DNA of 64,000 bases from Alexandriicola marinus (GTDB taxonomy: Bacteria > Pseudomonadota > Alphaproteobacteria > Rhodobacterales > Rhodobacteraceae), in assembly GCF_004000435.1 (NCBI RefSeq), contig NZ_RBVZ01000001.1:62001-126000 (forward strand), given 5' to 3'. The notes below the pieces were generated by a model. That model made no database searches and was not told the origin of the DNA. It saw only the letters and a list, made by a program, of their open reading frames with translations. Of this stretch, positions 26,104 to 34,678 are shown one piece after another. The position numbers were made by a program, and so were the translations under genes. How positions within the stretch are numbered: the stretch's first letter is position 1; each line of letters begins with the position of its first letter.

Positions 26104-27051
26104 CTAGCTGGGGCTGATCACCTTGCTCTGCTCGGCATGCTCTGTCGATACGCGGCTGGCGGCACGAGCCAAGCGACGCTCTCGATAGATGATGAGAAGA
26201 CCACCGCCGACCAGCAGAAGTGCTCCGGGGAACAGGTCGTCGACTGGCGCCTCGGCAAAGAATATCCAGCCAAGTGCAAAGGCAATGGGGATGCCAAAAT
26301 AGCTGAACGGGGCAAGGTTGCTCGGTTCGGTCATGCGGTATGACACGACGAGGCAAAGAACCGCGCAACCTCCGAAGGTGCCCATCAGAACGATCAGCCC
26401 CAGGTCTTGCAGGCTTGCGATCGGGCTGAAGCCACCGAATGTCATGGCCAGGACAATGGCTCCTATCGCTGCAATAGCCGAAGAGTAGAGATTGAAGAGC
26501 GGCGTTGGGACATCAGCGTCCACGAGACGGGCCGTCACACCGGAGAAGGCGTACAAAGCGGCCGCGCCGACCGGCATCAAGGCGGTCCAGTCGAATGCGT
26601 CGGTTGACGGCTGGGTGATCATGATCACCCCAACGAACCCGATTGCAACGGCCGACCAACGCACAAGGCCCACCCGCTCGCCCAGGATGAACGCTGCCAG
26701 AGCAGTCGTGAATAGCGCGGTGGAGTAGGAAATCGTCGTCGCCGTCGCAAAGGCCATGAGACCCAGTGACAGGTAGAACATCAATTGGGCAAAGGTGACG
26801 GCAATGCCGCGCCACATGGCCAACCGCCATTGCCGCAACACGAGTTTCCGGCCATTCGCGCGCCATGACGCGGTCGTCCAAAGTGCAATCGCACTTGGGA
26901 TCAGACCGAACAGGTTGCGATAGGCAGATAGCTCTACGGCACTGTAGTTCGCCGACAGATGCTTTATGAGCAAGCCCATCAGGTCAAAAAGGACGAGCGA
27001 GATGATGCTTATGACGATCGCAAGCGCGGTATTGTCCTGTGGGCGTTGCAT
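26104..27051 (-). CDS. EamA-family (DMT superfamily) transporter
   Basis: The 315-aa protein has ten hydrophobic segments arranged as two EamA halves, with family features such as YRNLFGLIPS, ATTISYSTALFTTALAAFILGERV and, in the second half, NLAPFSYFGIPIAFALGWIFFAE. The ATG at 27051 follows AGGGATTCC. It exports or exchanges small metabolites across the inner membrane; the substrate is unknown. It is convergent with the kinase/PqqD-like gene, so no operon link is evident. Confidence 0.88.
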   Translation of the reverse strand: MQRPQDNTALAIVISIISLVLFDLMGLLIKHLSANYSAVELSAYRNLFGLIPSAIALWTTASWRANGRKLVLRQWRLAMWRGIAVTFAQLMFYLSLGLMAFATATTISYSTALFTTALAAFILGERVGLVRWSAVAIGFVGVIMITQPSTDAFDWTALMPVGAAALYAFSGVTARLVDADVPTPLFNLYSSAIAAIGAIVLAMTFGGFSPIASLQDLGLIVLMGTFGGCAVLCLVVSYRMTEPSNLAPFSYFGIPIAFALGWIFFAEAPVDDLFPGALLLVGGGLLIIYRERRLARAASRVSTEHAEQSKVISPS

Positions 27052-27135
27052 CTCTGGAATCCCTGTCTCGGCGCGCCGAACAATCCGCCGTGGCGACACG
27101 CTATAGCAGCCGTTGGCCCAAGCACATCGGGTATT

Positions 27136-27320
27136 TCACGCGCGTTGAGCGAAATCCTTTTCCATGGAATGCGGCGGCTCTGCCGGAGGCACTTTGGCTC
27201 GGTCCAGATCCGCTTGCGAAAGCGTCTTCGCGTCTCGATGTGCAGTAATCCAATTGGTCAGTGCAATACGCACCGCATTCTGGCGGAATTCGTCCGTCCG
27301 TTTCAGTCCGATAGTCAGTC
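27136..27320 (-). pseudogene. IS3-family transposase OrfA remnant
   Basis: The minus strand reads TDEFRQNAVRIALTN directly joined to WITAHRDAKTLSQADLDRA. Both pieces match conserved parts of IS3-family OrfA proteins (the helix-turn-helix start and the LNKW-HRD segment), but the section between them is missing, and the frame is lost after DLDRA. There is no intact OrfB or inverted repeat nearby. The rest of the 27052-27465 gap holds nothing I can support. Confidence 0.55.
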
Positions 27321-27465
27321 GCCCCGCGTCGCGCCCGCCACTCCGCACCGGGTGGCGCATCTGGGCGCGAATTGCGGCGCTCGTGCTATCTGTCCACTGG
27401 AACGCGACAGCGGCAAGCGAGGCCAAGGCAGGCCACAGCGTTGACGGCGATGCGGATGCGGCCTG

Positions 27466-29718
27466 TCATGCGAACCTGACATTCTTGCCAAGCGGCAGCT
27501 CCCGCAGCCGTTCCCCGGTCAGGGCGAATACGGCGTTGGCCAGCGCGGGGGCGACGGCGGGTGTGCCCGGCTCGCCGATGCCGCGGATGTGCCTCTGGTT
27601 TTCGAGGATCCGGGTATGAATCCGCGGTGCCTGATACATCCGCAACACCGGATAGTCGTGGAAGTTCGACTGATCCACCGCGCTGTCCGTCAACGTGATC
27701 TCCTCACCGATGGCTGCGCTGAGCCCATAGTTGACGCCCGAAATCAGCTGCGCGTCGAGGTTGCGCGGGTCGAGCGCCACGCCCACATCGGCCGCGATCC
27801 ATACATCGCGCACCATGATGCCGCTATCCGTTTGCTCGATCTCGACGATCTGGGCCGTCGGCACACCAAAGGCCAGCGCGAAGGCCACGCCCCGCGCGCG
27901 CCCCGTGGCAGGGGCTGACCCCCATCCTGCCATCTCGGCGACCGCCTCCAGCACGGCGCGGCTTGGCGCGTCGGTCATCAGCGCAAGCCGCATCTCGACC
28001 GGGTCACGATCCGCGGCGAGGGCCAACTCGTCCATCATGCACTCATGGAAGAAGCTGTTCTGCGACGCCCCGACAGAGCGCCAGAATCCCACAGATAGCA
28101 GCGGCTCGGACTTGTATCCGCTGACCCGGTAGTTCTCGATCCCGTAGGGCTGATCCCAGAGGGCCTGAGCCAGCGTGAAGTCCGGCAAGAAACCGGGGAT
28201 AGGCGCCGGTGCGCCCCCCCGAGCGTCGATGCCGGCCATGATCGAGGGAGAGGCAGTGGAAATGTCGACGGCGACCGGCACCCCATCCGCCACGGTCGCG
28301 CGAAACCGGCCGATGGCCGCGGGGCGGTAGGGCCCGCGTGACGTGTCCTCTTCGCGCGGATAGGTCAGCAGGACCGGTGTGCCCTGCATCTGCACCGCGA
28401 CCCGGGCCGCGATCTGGACAAAGTCCATCTCGCCCCTCCGCCCGAAGGCGCCGCCCAGAAGCGTGGTGCTGATCGTGACTGAGTCTTCAGGGATGCCCGC
28501 CGCGAGCGCCGCCTCGCGCCGCGCCACGGTCGGGCCTTGCGTGCCTGCCCAGATCTGCAAGGCACCGTCCTGCATGAGGGCGGCGGCGCTCATCGGCTCC
28601 ATCGTGGCGTGGGCGAGATAGGGCGCGCGGTATTCGCCTTCGATGGTTGTGGCGTTCGCCAGTGCCGCCTCGACGTTGCCCTCATCGCGCTGGCGGCTGT
28701 CGAGTTGGTCGGGATTGAACGCGGCGGCTATGGCCTCGAAATGCCCCGCTGTGTTCGTGGGATAAGTCGGCGGCGCCCAGTCATAGCTCACGACATCAAG
28801 CGCGCGCATCGCCGTCCATGTGTCCCTTGCGACGGCCACGACGCCCGTGCCGACATCAAGCACCGCATCGACGCCCGGCATTTCAAGGGCATCGCTTGCG
28901 TCAAAGCCGCGCAAGCTGCCCCCGAGATGCGGGCTACGCCGCAGCGCGCCGAAGCGCATGCCGGGCAGCCGAATGTCGCTGGCATAAATGGCCCGGCCCG
29001 TCGTCTTGTCGACGACATCAAGCCGGTCCTGGGACTTTCCCAGGATGCGCCACGCACCGCGTGGTCGCAACTCGGGGACATCGGCAAGGTCGGTCGCGGC
29101 CGCCTCTGCCGCCAGATCGGTATAGGGAATGCGCGTCTTGTCGGGCAGGACGACAGCGCCCGCCTCTGTGGTCAACTGCATGGCCGGGAGACCTGTCCGG
29201 GCGGCTGCGGCAGCCTTGAGGGTTTCTCGGGCCACGGCGCCGGCGCGGCGCATCTTGACATAGGCATCATGAGTGGAGGTCGAGCCACCCGTGATCTGGT
29301 AGCCAAGGAACACCGCCGGGATGTCGCGCTGCGCGCGGGCAAACTCCGCCACGGCGCCGTTGTCCGTGGTCGGGAAAGGGTAGCCTTCCTCCACGACGCC
29401 GCCGTTGAAATATGCGGAGGACGGCGGCCCGTGCTCGATCCCGATCTGGTTCAGCTCCACGTCCAGTTCTTCAGCCACGAGGGAGGCCAGCGTCGTGTGG
29501 ATGCCCTGGCCCATCTCTGCGCGGGGGGTGATGATCGTGATGCCGTCGGCGGTGATCTTCACGTAAGGGGTCAGCGCCGCCTCGCCGGGCGCGAGCCCGG
29601 CCGTCAGCGGGTTCTCCAGCCGGGCGTTGTAGGTGCGCACGCCGAAAACCACGCCGCCCGCGACCGCGACTGACCCGACGAGAAAGCCACGCCGTGTATA
29701 TGTTCCCAAACGGCTCAT
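27466..29718 (-). CDS. Molybdopterin-dependent aldehyde/isoquinoline oxidoreductase large subunit, Tat-exported
   Basis: The 750-aa protein belongs to the xanthine oxidase family in its IorB-like branch: a Tat signal (TRRGFLVGSV), EMGQGIHTTLASLVAEEL, YRAPYLAHATMEPM, GGAFGRRGEMDF and the catalytic Glu segment GIGEPGTPAVAPALANAVF. The start at 29718 gives the Tat signal and places the gene one base after the small-subunit stop. It binds the molybdenum cofactor and hydroxylates an aldehyde or N-heterocycle in the periplasm, with the 2Fe-2S subunit carried along. Electron acceptor and substrate are unknown; no cytochrome subunit is adjacent. Confidence 0.9.
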   Translation of the reverse strand: MSRLGTYTRRGFLVGSVAVAGGVVFGVRTYNARLENPLTAGLAPGEAALTPYVKITADGITIITPRAEMGQGIHTTLASLVAEELDVELNQIGIEHGPPSSAYFNGGVVEEGYPFPTTDNGAVAEFARAQRDIPAVFLGYQITGGSTSTHDAYVKMRRAGAVARETLKAAAAARTGLPAMQLTTEAGAVVLPDKTRIPYTDLAAEAAATDLADVPELRPRGAWRILGKSQDRLDVVDKTTGRAIYASDIRLPGMRFGALRRSPHLGGSLRGFDASDALEMPGVDAVLDVGTGVVAVARDTWTAMRALDVVSYDWAPPTYPTNTAGHFEAIAAAFNPDQLDSRQRDEGNVEAALANATTIEGEYRAPYLAHATMEPMSAAALMQDGALQIWAGTQGPTVARREAALAAGIPEDSVTISTTLLGGAFGRRGEMDFVQIAARVAVQMQGTPVLLTYPREEDTSRGPYRPAAIGRFRATVADGVPVAVDISTASPSIMAGIDARGGAPAPIPGFLPDFTLAQALWDQPYGIENYRVSGYKSEPLLSVGFWRSVGASQNSFFHECMMDELALAADRDPVEMRLALMTDAPSRAVLEAVAEMAGWGSAPATGRARGVAFALAFGVPTAQIVEIEQTDSGIMVRDVWIAADVGVALDPRNLDAQLISGVNYGLSAAIGEEITLTDSAVDQSNFHDYPVLRMYQAPRIHTRILENQRHIRGIGEPGTPAVAPALANAVFALTGERLRELPLGKNVRFA

Positions 29719-29719
29719 C

Positions 29720-30178
29720 TCAAACCTCCTGCATGGCGCGGGCGGCGCTGTGGACGGCCGCGCGGATGCGGGGGTAGGTCCCGCAGCGGCACAGGTTGCC
29801 CGACATCGCGGCGTCGATATCCTCGTCGGTTGGTTTCGGATTGCGGGCCAGCAGATCGGCGGCCTGCATGATCTGGCCGGACTGGCAGTAGCCGCATTGC
29901 GCCACCTGATGGTCGATCCAGGCCGCCTGAAGGGCGTGCAGGGCATCCGGCGTGCCGAGCCCTTCGATCGTCGTGATCTCGCCCCAGACGTCGGCCAATG
30001 CCACTTGGCAGGACCGGACCGCTTCGCCGTCGATATGCACCGTGCAGGCCCCGCATTGCGCGATGCCGCAGCCGTATTTCACGCTGGTGATGTTCAGACC
30101 ATCCCGCAGCGCCCACAAAAGCGGCATGTCGTCGGGCAGGTCCACATTGTGGCGTGAGCCGTTTATCGTAAGGTCCAT
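29720..30178 (-). CDS. (2Fe-2S)-binding small subunit of molybdenum hydroxylase (IorA-like)
   Basis: The 152-aa protein has a plant-type ferredoxin domain with C37, C42, C45 and C57 ([13 protein letters not shown]) and a four-helix second cluster domain with C95, C98, C130 and C132 ([18 protein letters not shown]). These two clusters pass electrons from the molybdenum centre of the large subunit. It has no signal of its own, as expected if exported as a complex using the Tat signal of the large subunit. It starts the leftward two-gene operon, divergent from an AraC-type regulator. Confidence 0.93.
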   Translation of the reverse strand: MDLTINGSRHNVDLPDDMPLLWALRDGLNITSVKYGCGIAQCGACTVHIDGEAVRSCQVALADVWGEITTIEGLGTPDALHALQAAWIDHQVAQCGYCQSGQIMQAADLLARNPKPTDEDIDAAMSGNLCRCGTYPRIRAAVHSAARAMQEV

Positions 30179-30362
30179 GACGTTCTCCGGTTGGATGGTG
30201 GACGAGAGTGGCGTTTCATTGATCCTAATCTAGGCGTGCCGGGACAACGCTTCGATATGCAAATGTGGTCAGACGCGTGCATATTGGGTCAATTTCTATT
30301 CAGTGTCTGGTCCTGTCCGACATCCCAGCGCATAGAGACAAGGTCATTGGGAGGTCGGGCGC

Positions 30363-31388
30363 ATGGATCATTCACAGACCTATTCCCTGTTCATGGCGAC
30401 GGATGTGGCGTGCCGCATCCTCGGGGTCGATCCTCAGCGGATGCTCGAGACCGCGGGCCTTGGCTCTCTTGCGCGAGGCAGGGCCGAGGAGCGGGTCACA
30501 GCCCAGCAGTATTTTGATTGCTGGAACACGATGGCGCTGCTCTCGCCCCGCCCCGATTATGTGCCCCACCTCGGCGTTGCGATCTCGCGCGGGCCGGTGA
30601 TCCCGGTCTTTTTCACGTTGTCCTGCGCGCCTGACATGGAAACCGGTCTGAGGCGTCTGGCGCAGTTCAAGTCGCTGCTGGGTCCGACAACCATGCGGGT
30701 GTTCCGGGATGGCCCCTTGTTGCGGCTGGAATACGACAGCGCCGATGCCCGCGTGCTCATGCCCCCGAGCCTTGGCGCCCTTCAGCTTGTGGTCGCGGTC
30801 GAGAACATTCGCGGCGCGACGGCCCATCTGGTCTGCCCGGTCGCGGCGGGATTCGATGGGTCGGAGGAGGATCGGCGCATGATTGCCGGGCATCTGGGGA
30901 TCATGCCGGAGCGTTCGCAGGCCGCCTATCTGGCGTTCTCGGCCGAGGACGCGAACCGCCCGTTCATTTCCGAAAACCCTGATCTGTGGGCCGACATCGA
31001 GGCCGACCTCAAGCTTCAGCTCTCGGCCCAGAACGACCGTTGGCCCATTGTTGATCGGGTGCGCGGTGCATTGGTCGATCTGATGCCCACAGGGCACACG
31101 GGCGCCGAGAGCGCGGCCCATGCGCTGGGGATCAGCCGCAGCACGCTCCAGCGGCGAATGCGCGAGGAAGGGACATCGTATCAGGCGGTGCTGGATTCTA
31201 CGCGGTGCGATATGGCAATCCGGTATCTCACGAAGACCACTCTTCGCGCCGATGAGATCGCAAGCGTCCTCGCTTATCGCGATGCCAACAGCTTTTCGAG
31301 AAGTTTCAGGCGGTGGACGGGACAATCGCCTGTCGCCTTTCGCGATGCCTTGGACCGCCCAACGACGCGGACCGGAGAGGCGGAGTAG
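30363..31388 (+). CDS. AraC-family transcriptional regulator (regulator 2)
   Basis: The 341-aa protein has the same N-terminal ligand-type domain and C-terminal HTH pair (GAESAAHALGISRSTLQRRM, ADEIASVLAYRDANSFSRSFRRW) as the regulators at 17408 and 33220. GGGAGG precedes the ATG. It is divergent from the molybdenum hydroxylase genes, the normal position of their regulator, with about 180 bases of shared control region. Confidence 0.9.
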   Translation: MDHSQTYSLFMATDVACRILGVDPQRMLETAGLGSLARGRAEERVTAQQYFDCWNTMALLSPRPDYVPHLGVAISRGPVIPVFFTLSCAPDMETGLRRLAQFKSLLGPTTMRVFRDGPLLRLEYDSADARVLMPPSLGALQLVVAVENIRGATAHLVCPVAAGFDGSEEDRRMIAGHLGIMPERSQAAYLAFSAEDANRPFISENPDLWADIEADLKLQLSAQNDRWPIVDRVRGALVDLMPTGHTGAESAAHALGISRSTLQRRMREEGTSYQAVLDSTRCDMAIRYLTKTTLRADEIASVLAYRDANSFSRSFRRWTGQSPVAFRDALDRPTTRTGEAE

Positions 31389-31399
31389 GGCCCCAGTCT

Positions 31400-31912
31400 T
31401 CATGGCGCGTCTCGCTCAAATTGCGGCCTTGTGTCTGACGCGGCCTCCGCCCGACGGATCACCGCCAGAAATGCATAGACCGGCACAGCGATGGCAATTA
31501 TGACCCGCAGGACATGCAGCCCCAGCCATGTCGCCCGGATCGACGACGCCTGCGCGGCAGTATAGCTGTCCTGGATCAGAAGGATATTCTGCGGAATGAA
31601 GTAGCCCAGCGTGAATACGGTGTTCGCCGCATAAAGCCCGATTGCGATCATCCAGGTTCGCCGGATGGGTCGGTCCTGCCAATCGAGCCGCGCTGACAGC
31701 ACCAGCCCGGCCAGCGTGATCATGTTGAGCGGAATGATGGTAAGGGCGAAGTTCACGAACTCGTCCCAGAACCCCGCCCGCCAGACCAGCGGATCGGTCC
31801 CCAGCCAGCGGATACCGTAGGATAGCAGGATCAACAGGCCACCGCCGGCAAACGCGGCAGAGGCCAGGATCGCGATCATGTTGACGGTCTTGCGATAGGT
31901 TTCGTAAGTCAT
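31400..31912 (-). CDS. Four-TM membrane protein, DUF1772-like
   Basis: The 170-aa protein has four hydrophobic segments. The motif LVLSARLDWQDRPIRRTW after the second is echoed by LIMSARLDRDLPEARHNW in the 129-aa protein at 32597, so the two are related. This shape and the arrangement fit the anthrone-oxygenase-like DUF1772 group; the assignment is tentative. It is the last gene of a three-gene leftward operon with the NmrA-like protein in between. Confidence 0.65.
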   Translation of the reverse strand: MTYETYRKTVNMIAILASAAFAGGGLLILLSYGIRWLGTDPLVWRAGFWDEFVNFALTIIPLNMITLAGLVLSARLDWQDRPIRRTWMIAIGLYAANTVFTLGYFIPQNILLIQDSYTAAQASSIRATWLGLHVLRVIIAIAVPVYAFLAVIRRAEAASDTRPQFERDAP

Positions 31913-31922
31913 GGGAGCTTTC

Positions 31923-32600
31923 TCAAGGCTTGGGAGCGACAAAGGGATAGGTGCCGTGGAGCGACGCATCCTGCACGGCGCCGACCGTGAAGGCGCCGAG
32001 ATCGGCAAAGGTGATGGCGGCGAAGCTGGGAACCTGGCTCGGGACCAGCAGGGCACCTCCCTGTTTGTCCACGATCTTTCCTGGGCGGGTAACAATGGTG
32101 TCGAAGGAGACGTCGCGATTGGCTGCGATGAACGTCGTGACGGCCGTGTTGTCCCGCAGCATCTCGGTCGCACCAGTGAAAAAGGCCGCCACAGGCGCAA
32201 GCAGTTTCAGGATCACGGGATTCGACCCATCGGGTTCGGGCGCGAAGAACACCGACTGGAACAAAAAGGTCCTGACCGACACCTCCGCATCAAGGATGGG
32301 CCAAAGCCGCGCGACAAAGCGCGTCATCATGCCCTTGTCGTAGCCTTTGCCATAGGTCCCGCCTGCGCAGCAGATCACGTGGGTGGCACCCCTGACCGTC
32401 TCACGCAGGGCCGCGACATTGTCAAAATCGCCCACAATGACTGTCAGCCCTTCTGTCTCAATGCGCAGCTTGCCCGGGTCGCGCACCAATGCTCGCACCG
32501 CGAGACCCTGCTGCCGGGCATGGTTCAGGACATGCCGACCAGTCTGGCCGGTGGCGCCAAACACTGCGATTGTAACATCTGCCGCCAGTTCAGTGGTCAT
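31923..32600 (-). CDS. NAD(P)H-binding NmrA/SDR-like protein
   Basis: The 225-aa protein begins with a Rossmann motif (IAVFGATGQTGRHVLNHA), followed by ALVRDPGKL and VIVGDFDNVAAL, the pattern of atypical short-chain dehydrogenases such as YtfG/NmrA that bind NAD(P)H. I chose the ATG at 32600, which overlaps the upstream stop (ATGA) and has AAGGA upstream; a TTG six codons earlier is possible. It may reduce a quinone-like substrate or act as a redox sensor; no specific reaction can be assigned. Confidence 0.82.
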   Translation of the reverse strand: MTTELAADVTIAVFGATGQTGRHVLNHARQQGLAVRALVRDPGKLRIETEGLTVIVGDFDNVAALRETVRGATHVICCAGGTYGKGYDKGMMTRFVARLWPILDAEVSVRTFLFQSVFFAPEPDGSNPVILKLLAPVAAFFTGATEMLRDNTAVTTFIAANRDVSFDTIVTRPGKIVDKQGGALLVPSQVPSFAAITFADLGAFTVGAVQDASLHGTYPFVAPKP

Positions 32601-32986
32601 GGGGAAATCCTTGTGCAATTGGGTGTCGGCAGGTCGTGTGCAAGGGGCGTATTAGCATCAGTCTTGCCCGAAAACGCAGCGACCTCATCGGCCCGGAGCG
32701 CGGACCCGGGCGTCGGGTTCCTGCGCCAGTTGTGCCGCGCCTCGGGCAAATCGCGGTCCAACCTGGCCGACATGATCAGGCCCACCAGCAAGGCCAGGAA
32801 CAGCGGCATGATCGTGTAGAGAAAATTGCTGAACGGGCGAAAGAACTGCGCGACGAAATCCGCCGCAGGCAAGGTCAGCCAGAAAGCCCCCATCGACAGC
32901 CCGATGAAGGCATTGGCGCCGAAGAACGCGGCCGATGTGGTGACTGCCAATGCGGTGACGCGGTGGCGATACGGATCGGGTGTCAT
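32597..32986 (-). CDS. Small membrane protein, DUF1772-like
   Basis: The 129-aa protein has hydrophobic segments at about 13-33 and 44-70 and shares the SARLD-RxxW motif with the protein at 31400. AAGGAG precedes the ATG at 32986. The C-terminal 40 residues are polar and may be a decayed or cytoplasmic tail, since the family usually has four segments. It starts the three-gene operon, divergent from the AraC-type regulator at 33220. Confidence 0.6.
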   Translation of the reverse strand: MTPDPYRHRVTALAVTTSAAFFGANAFIGLSMGAFWLTLPAADFVAQFFRPFSNFLYTIMPLFLALLVGLIMSARLDRDLPEARHNWRRNPTPGSALRADEVAAFSGKTDANTPLAHDLPTPNCTRISP

Positions 32987-33219
32987 GTCGCAGGCTCCTT
33001 GATGCGGAAAACATGCCGGGACTTGGGCTAGGGACTGCGACCCGGCCGGCAAGTGGCGTCTCGTGCCGAAAGGCTTCGCCCGAACGCGGCGCAGATTCCA
33101 CAGGACATGGCTTGCTGATCGTTCCATTGACTTGCAGATCGGCTCAAAGCCATTGCGCCGAAAGCCGAAAAACGGTCTCGTGCGGAGCATAGCGATTTTC
33201 CCCGGAAGGGACCCCGGTC

Positions 33220-34221
33220 ATGCAAGCGCCCGAGCACCACCCGATCTACACGTCCGCTGTCCTGTCGGGTCCGATCTGTGGCATATTGGGCGTCGACTGG
33301 AGCGAGGTTCTGGCTCGTGCGGATATCGTGGCAACCGAACGCAACGACCACGCGTTTCTTGTCTCGGCCGAGGAATACCTGCGCCTCTGGTCGGCGCTGA
33401 TGGACCTGTCCGGCGCGCAGGACGTCGCGAAGCTTCTGGGATTGCGGATGGCGGGCGGTCCGGCGATTCCGGTTCTTTTCGCGCTTTCCACCGCTCCGGA
33501 TTTCGAAACCGGCGTCACCCGCATGGCCGCGTTCAAGAGCTTGTTCGGGCCGATGCAATTCCTCCTGTCGCGCAGCCCTTCGGAATTCAGCGTGCGCGTC
33601 GCGCCGGACGTGGCCACGGCTCCGTTGCCCGGCTCGTTCAGCAGCCCCCAGATCATCTACCTGCACGCTCAGGCCAATGCGCTGGCGCGTCAAACGATCC
33701 GTCCGCTTCGGGTGTGCCTGCCGCTGCCGCCCGACGAGCGCGAACGTCTGAAAGAGACGTTCGGCCAAATGCCCGAGCATGGTGACGCGACACTCACCTA
33801 CTCCCGCGCCGATGCAGGCACGCCATTCGTCTCGAACAATCCCGAGCTATGGGAGGCCACCGAGGCGGACCTTCAGGCCCAGGCGATGATCCAATCCAAG
33901 GGCTTGCCCCTGTCGCAAAGGGTTCGGGCAACCATGCTGGAGGCGTTTTCGATCACCGAACCCACAATCGCCCATGTCTGCGGGCGTCTGAAACTCAGCC
34001 GAAGCACACTTTTGCGGCGTCTGGGTGACGAGGGCGTCACATTCCAGTCCCTGCTGGATGAGACGAGAAAAGACCTGGCGATCCGCTATCTGGTCAAGAG
34101 CAACCTGAACAACCAACAGATCGCGCACCTCGTGGGGTATCGCGATCCGAATGCTTTCCAGCGCGCCTTTCGGAAATGGACAGGCGTGACTCCTCAGTCG
34201 CTGCGCGAAAACCCCATCTAG
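33220..34221 (+). CDS. AraC-family transcriptional regulator (regulator 3)
   Basis: The 333-aa protein has the AraC C-terminal HTH pair (IAHVCGRLKLSRSTLLRRL, NNQQIAHLVGYRDPNAFQRAFRKW) behind an N-terminal ligand-type domain with GGPAIPVLFALSTAPDFETG, a segment almost repeated in regulator 2 (GPVIPVFFTLSCAPDMETG). It is divergent from the DUF1772-like/NmrA-like operon and probably controls it. Confidence 0.9.
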   Translation: MQAPEHHPIYTSAVLSGPICGILGVDWSEVLARADIVATERNDHAFLVSAEEYLRLWSALMDLSGAQDVAKLLGLRMAGGPAIPVLFALSTAPDFETGVTRMAAFKSLFGPMQFLLSRSPSEFSVRVAPDVATAPLPGSFSSPQIIYLHAQANALARQTIRPLRVCLPLPPDERERLKETFGQMPEHGDATLTYSRADAGTPFVSNNPELWEATEADLQAQAMIQSKGLPLSQRVRATMLEAFSITEPTIAHVCGRLKLSRSTLLRRLGDEGVTFQSLLDETRKDLAIRYLVKSNLNNQQIAHLVGYRDPNAFQRAFRKWTGVTPQSLRENPI

Positions 34222-34541
34222 AGGGGAACGCACGCGTTTGAGGAGATTGCCGCGTCTTGAACTCTTGCGGGTAGTCCGGCTTCAAGAAGGCGGGGAACCG
34301 CCGCTTGCCGTCGCACGCGCTGGTCGCCGCGCAGTTGGCGCAGACCGAGGCGGACGGGAACGGCTGCCAGGTGACGCCGACCGTCGGGCCGAGGAAGGTC
34401 AGGTTCCGGGGAATGCAGGATCGGCTCTACCGGTTCGTGGATTGCATCCGACACCGCGACCCGCCGGGCGGGGCATTCTTCGGGACACCCCGGGATCACT
34501 GGGAAACCCGGGTCGTCATCACCGAAAGAGGGGGGAGACGC
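34222..34541. other. Gap next to the tRNA 3' end with an unrecognised open frame
   Basis: A plus-strand frame of about 95 codons runs from 34272 to 34556 (KKAGNRRLPS, then TPTVGPRKVRFRG, MQDRLYRFVDCI) but overlaps the tRNA, starts only with TTG and has no visible ribosome binding site. It may be a fragment of a mobile-element gene, since 3' ends of tRNA genes are common integration sites. I cannot name it. Confidence 0.35.
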
Positions 34542-34616
34542 TGGCTGGGGTGGTAGGATTCGAACCTACGGTACACGGTACCAAAAACCGCTGCCTTACC
34601 GCTTGGCTACACCCCA
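34542..34616 (-). tRNA. tRNA-Gln (anticodon UUG)
   Basis: The minus strand folds as a cloverleaf: acceptor TGGGGTG/CACCCCA, D-arm GCC..GGC, anticodon stem GCGGT/ACCGT with loop TTTTGGT (anticodon TTG), and T-arm GTAGG-TTCGAAT-CCTAC. The discriminator G and CCA are encoded. It lies downstream of the MscS gene on the same strand. Confidence 0.95.
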
Positions 34617-34678
34617 ACAGCGAGGCGCGGTTTACGCTGAGAGTGGCGACTGATCAAGTCCTCATGGCAAAAAAAGCG

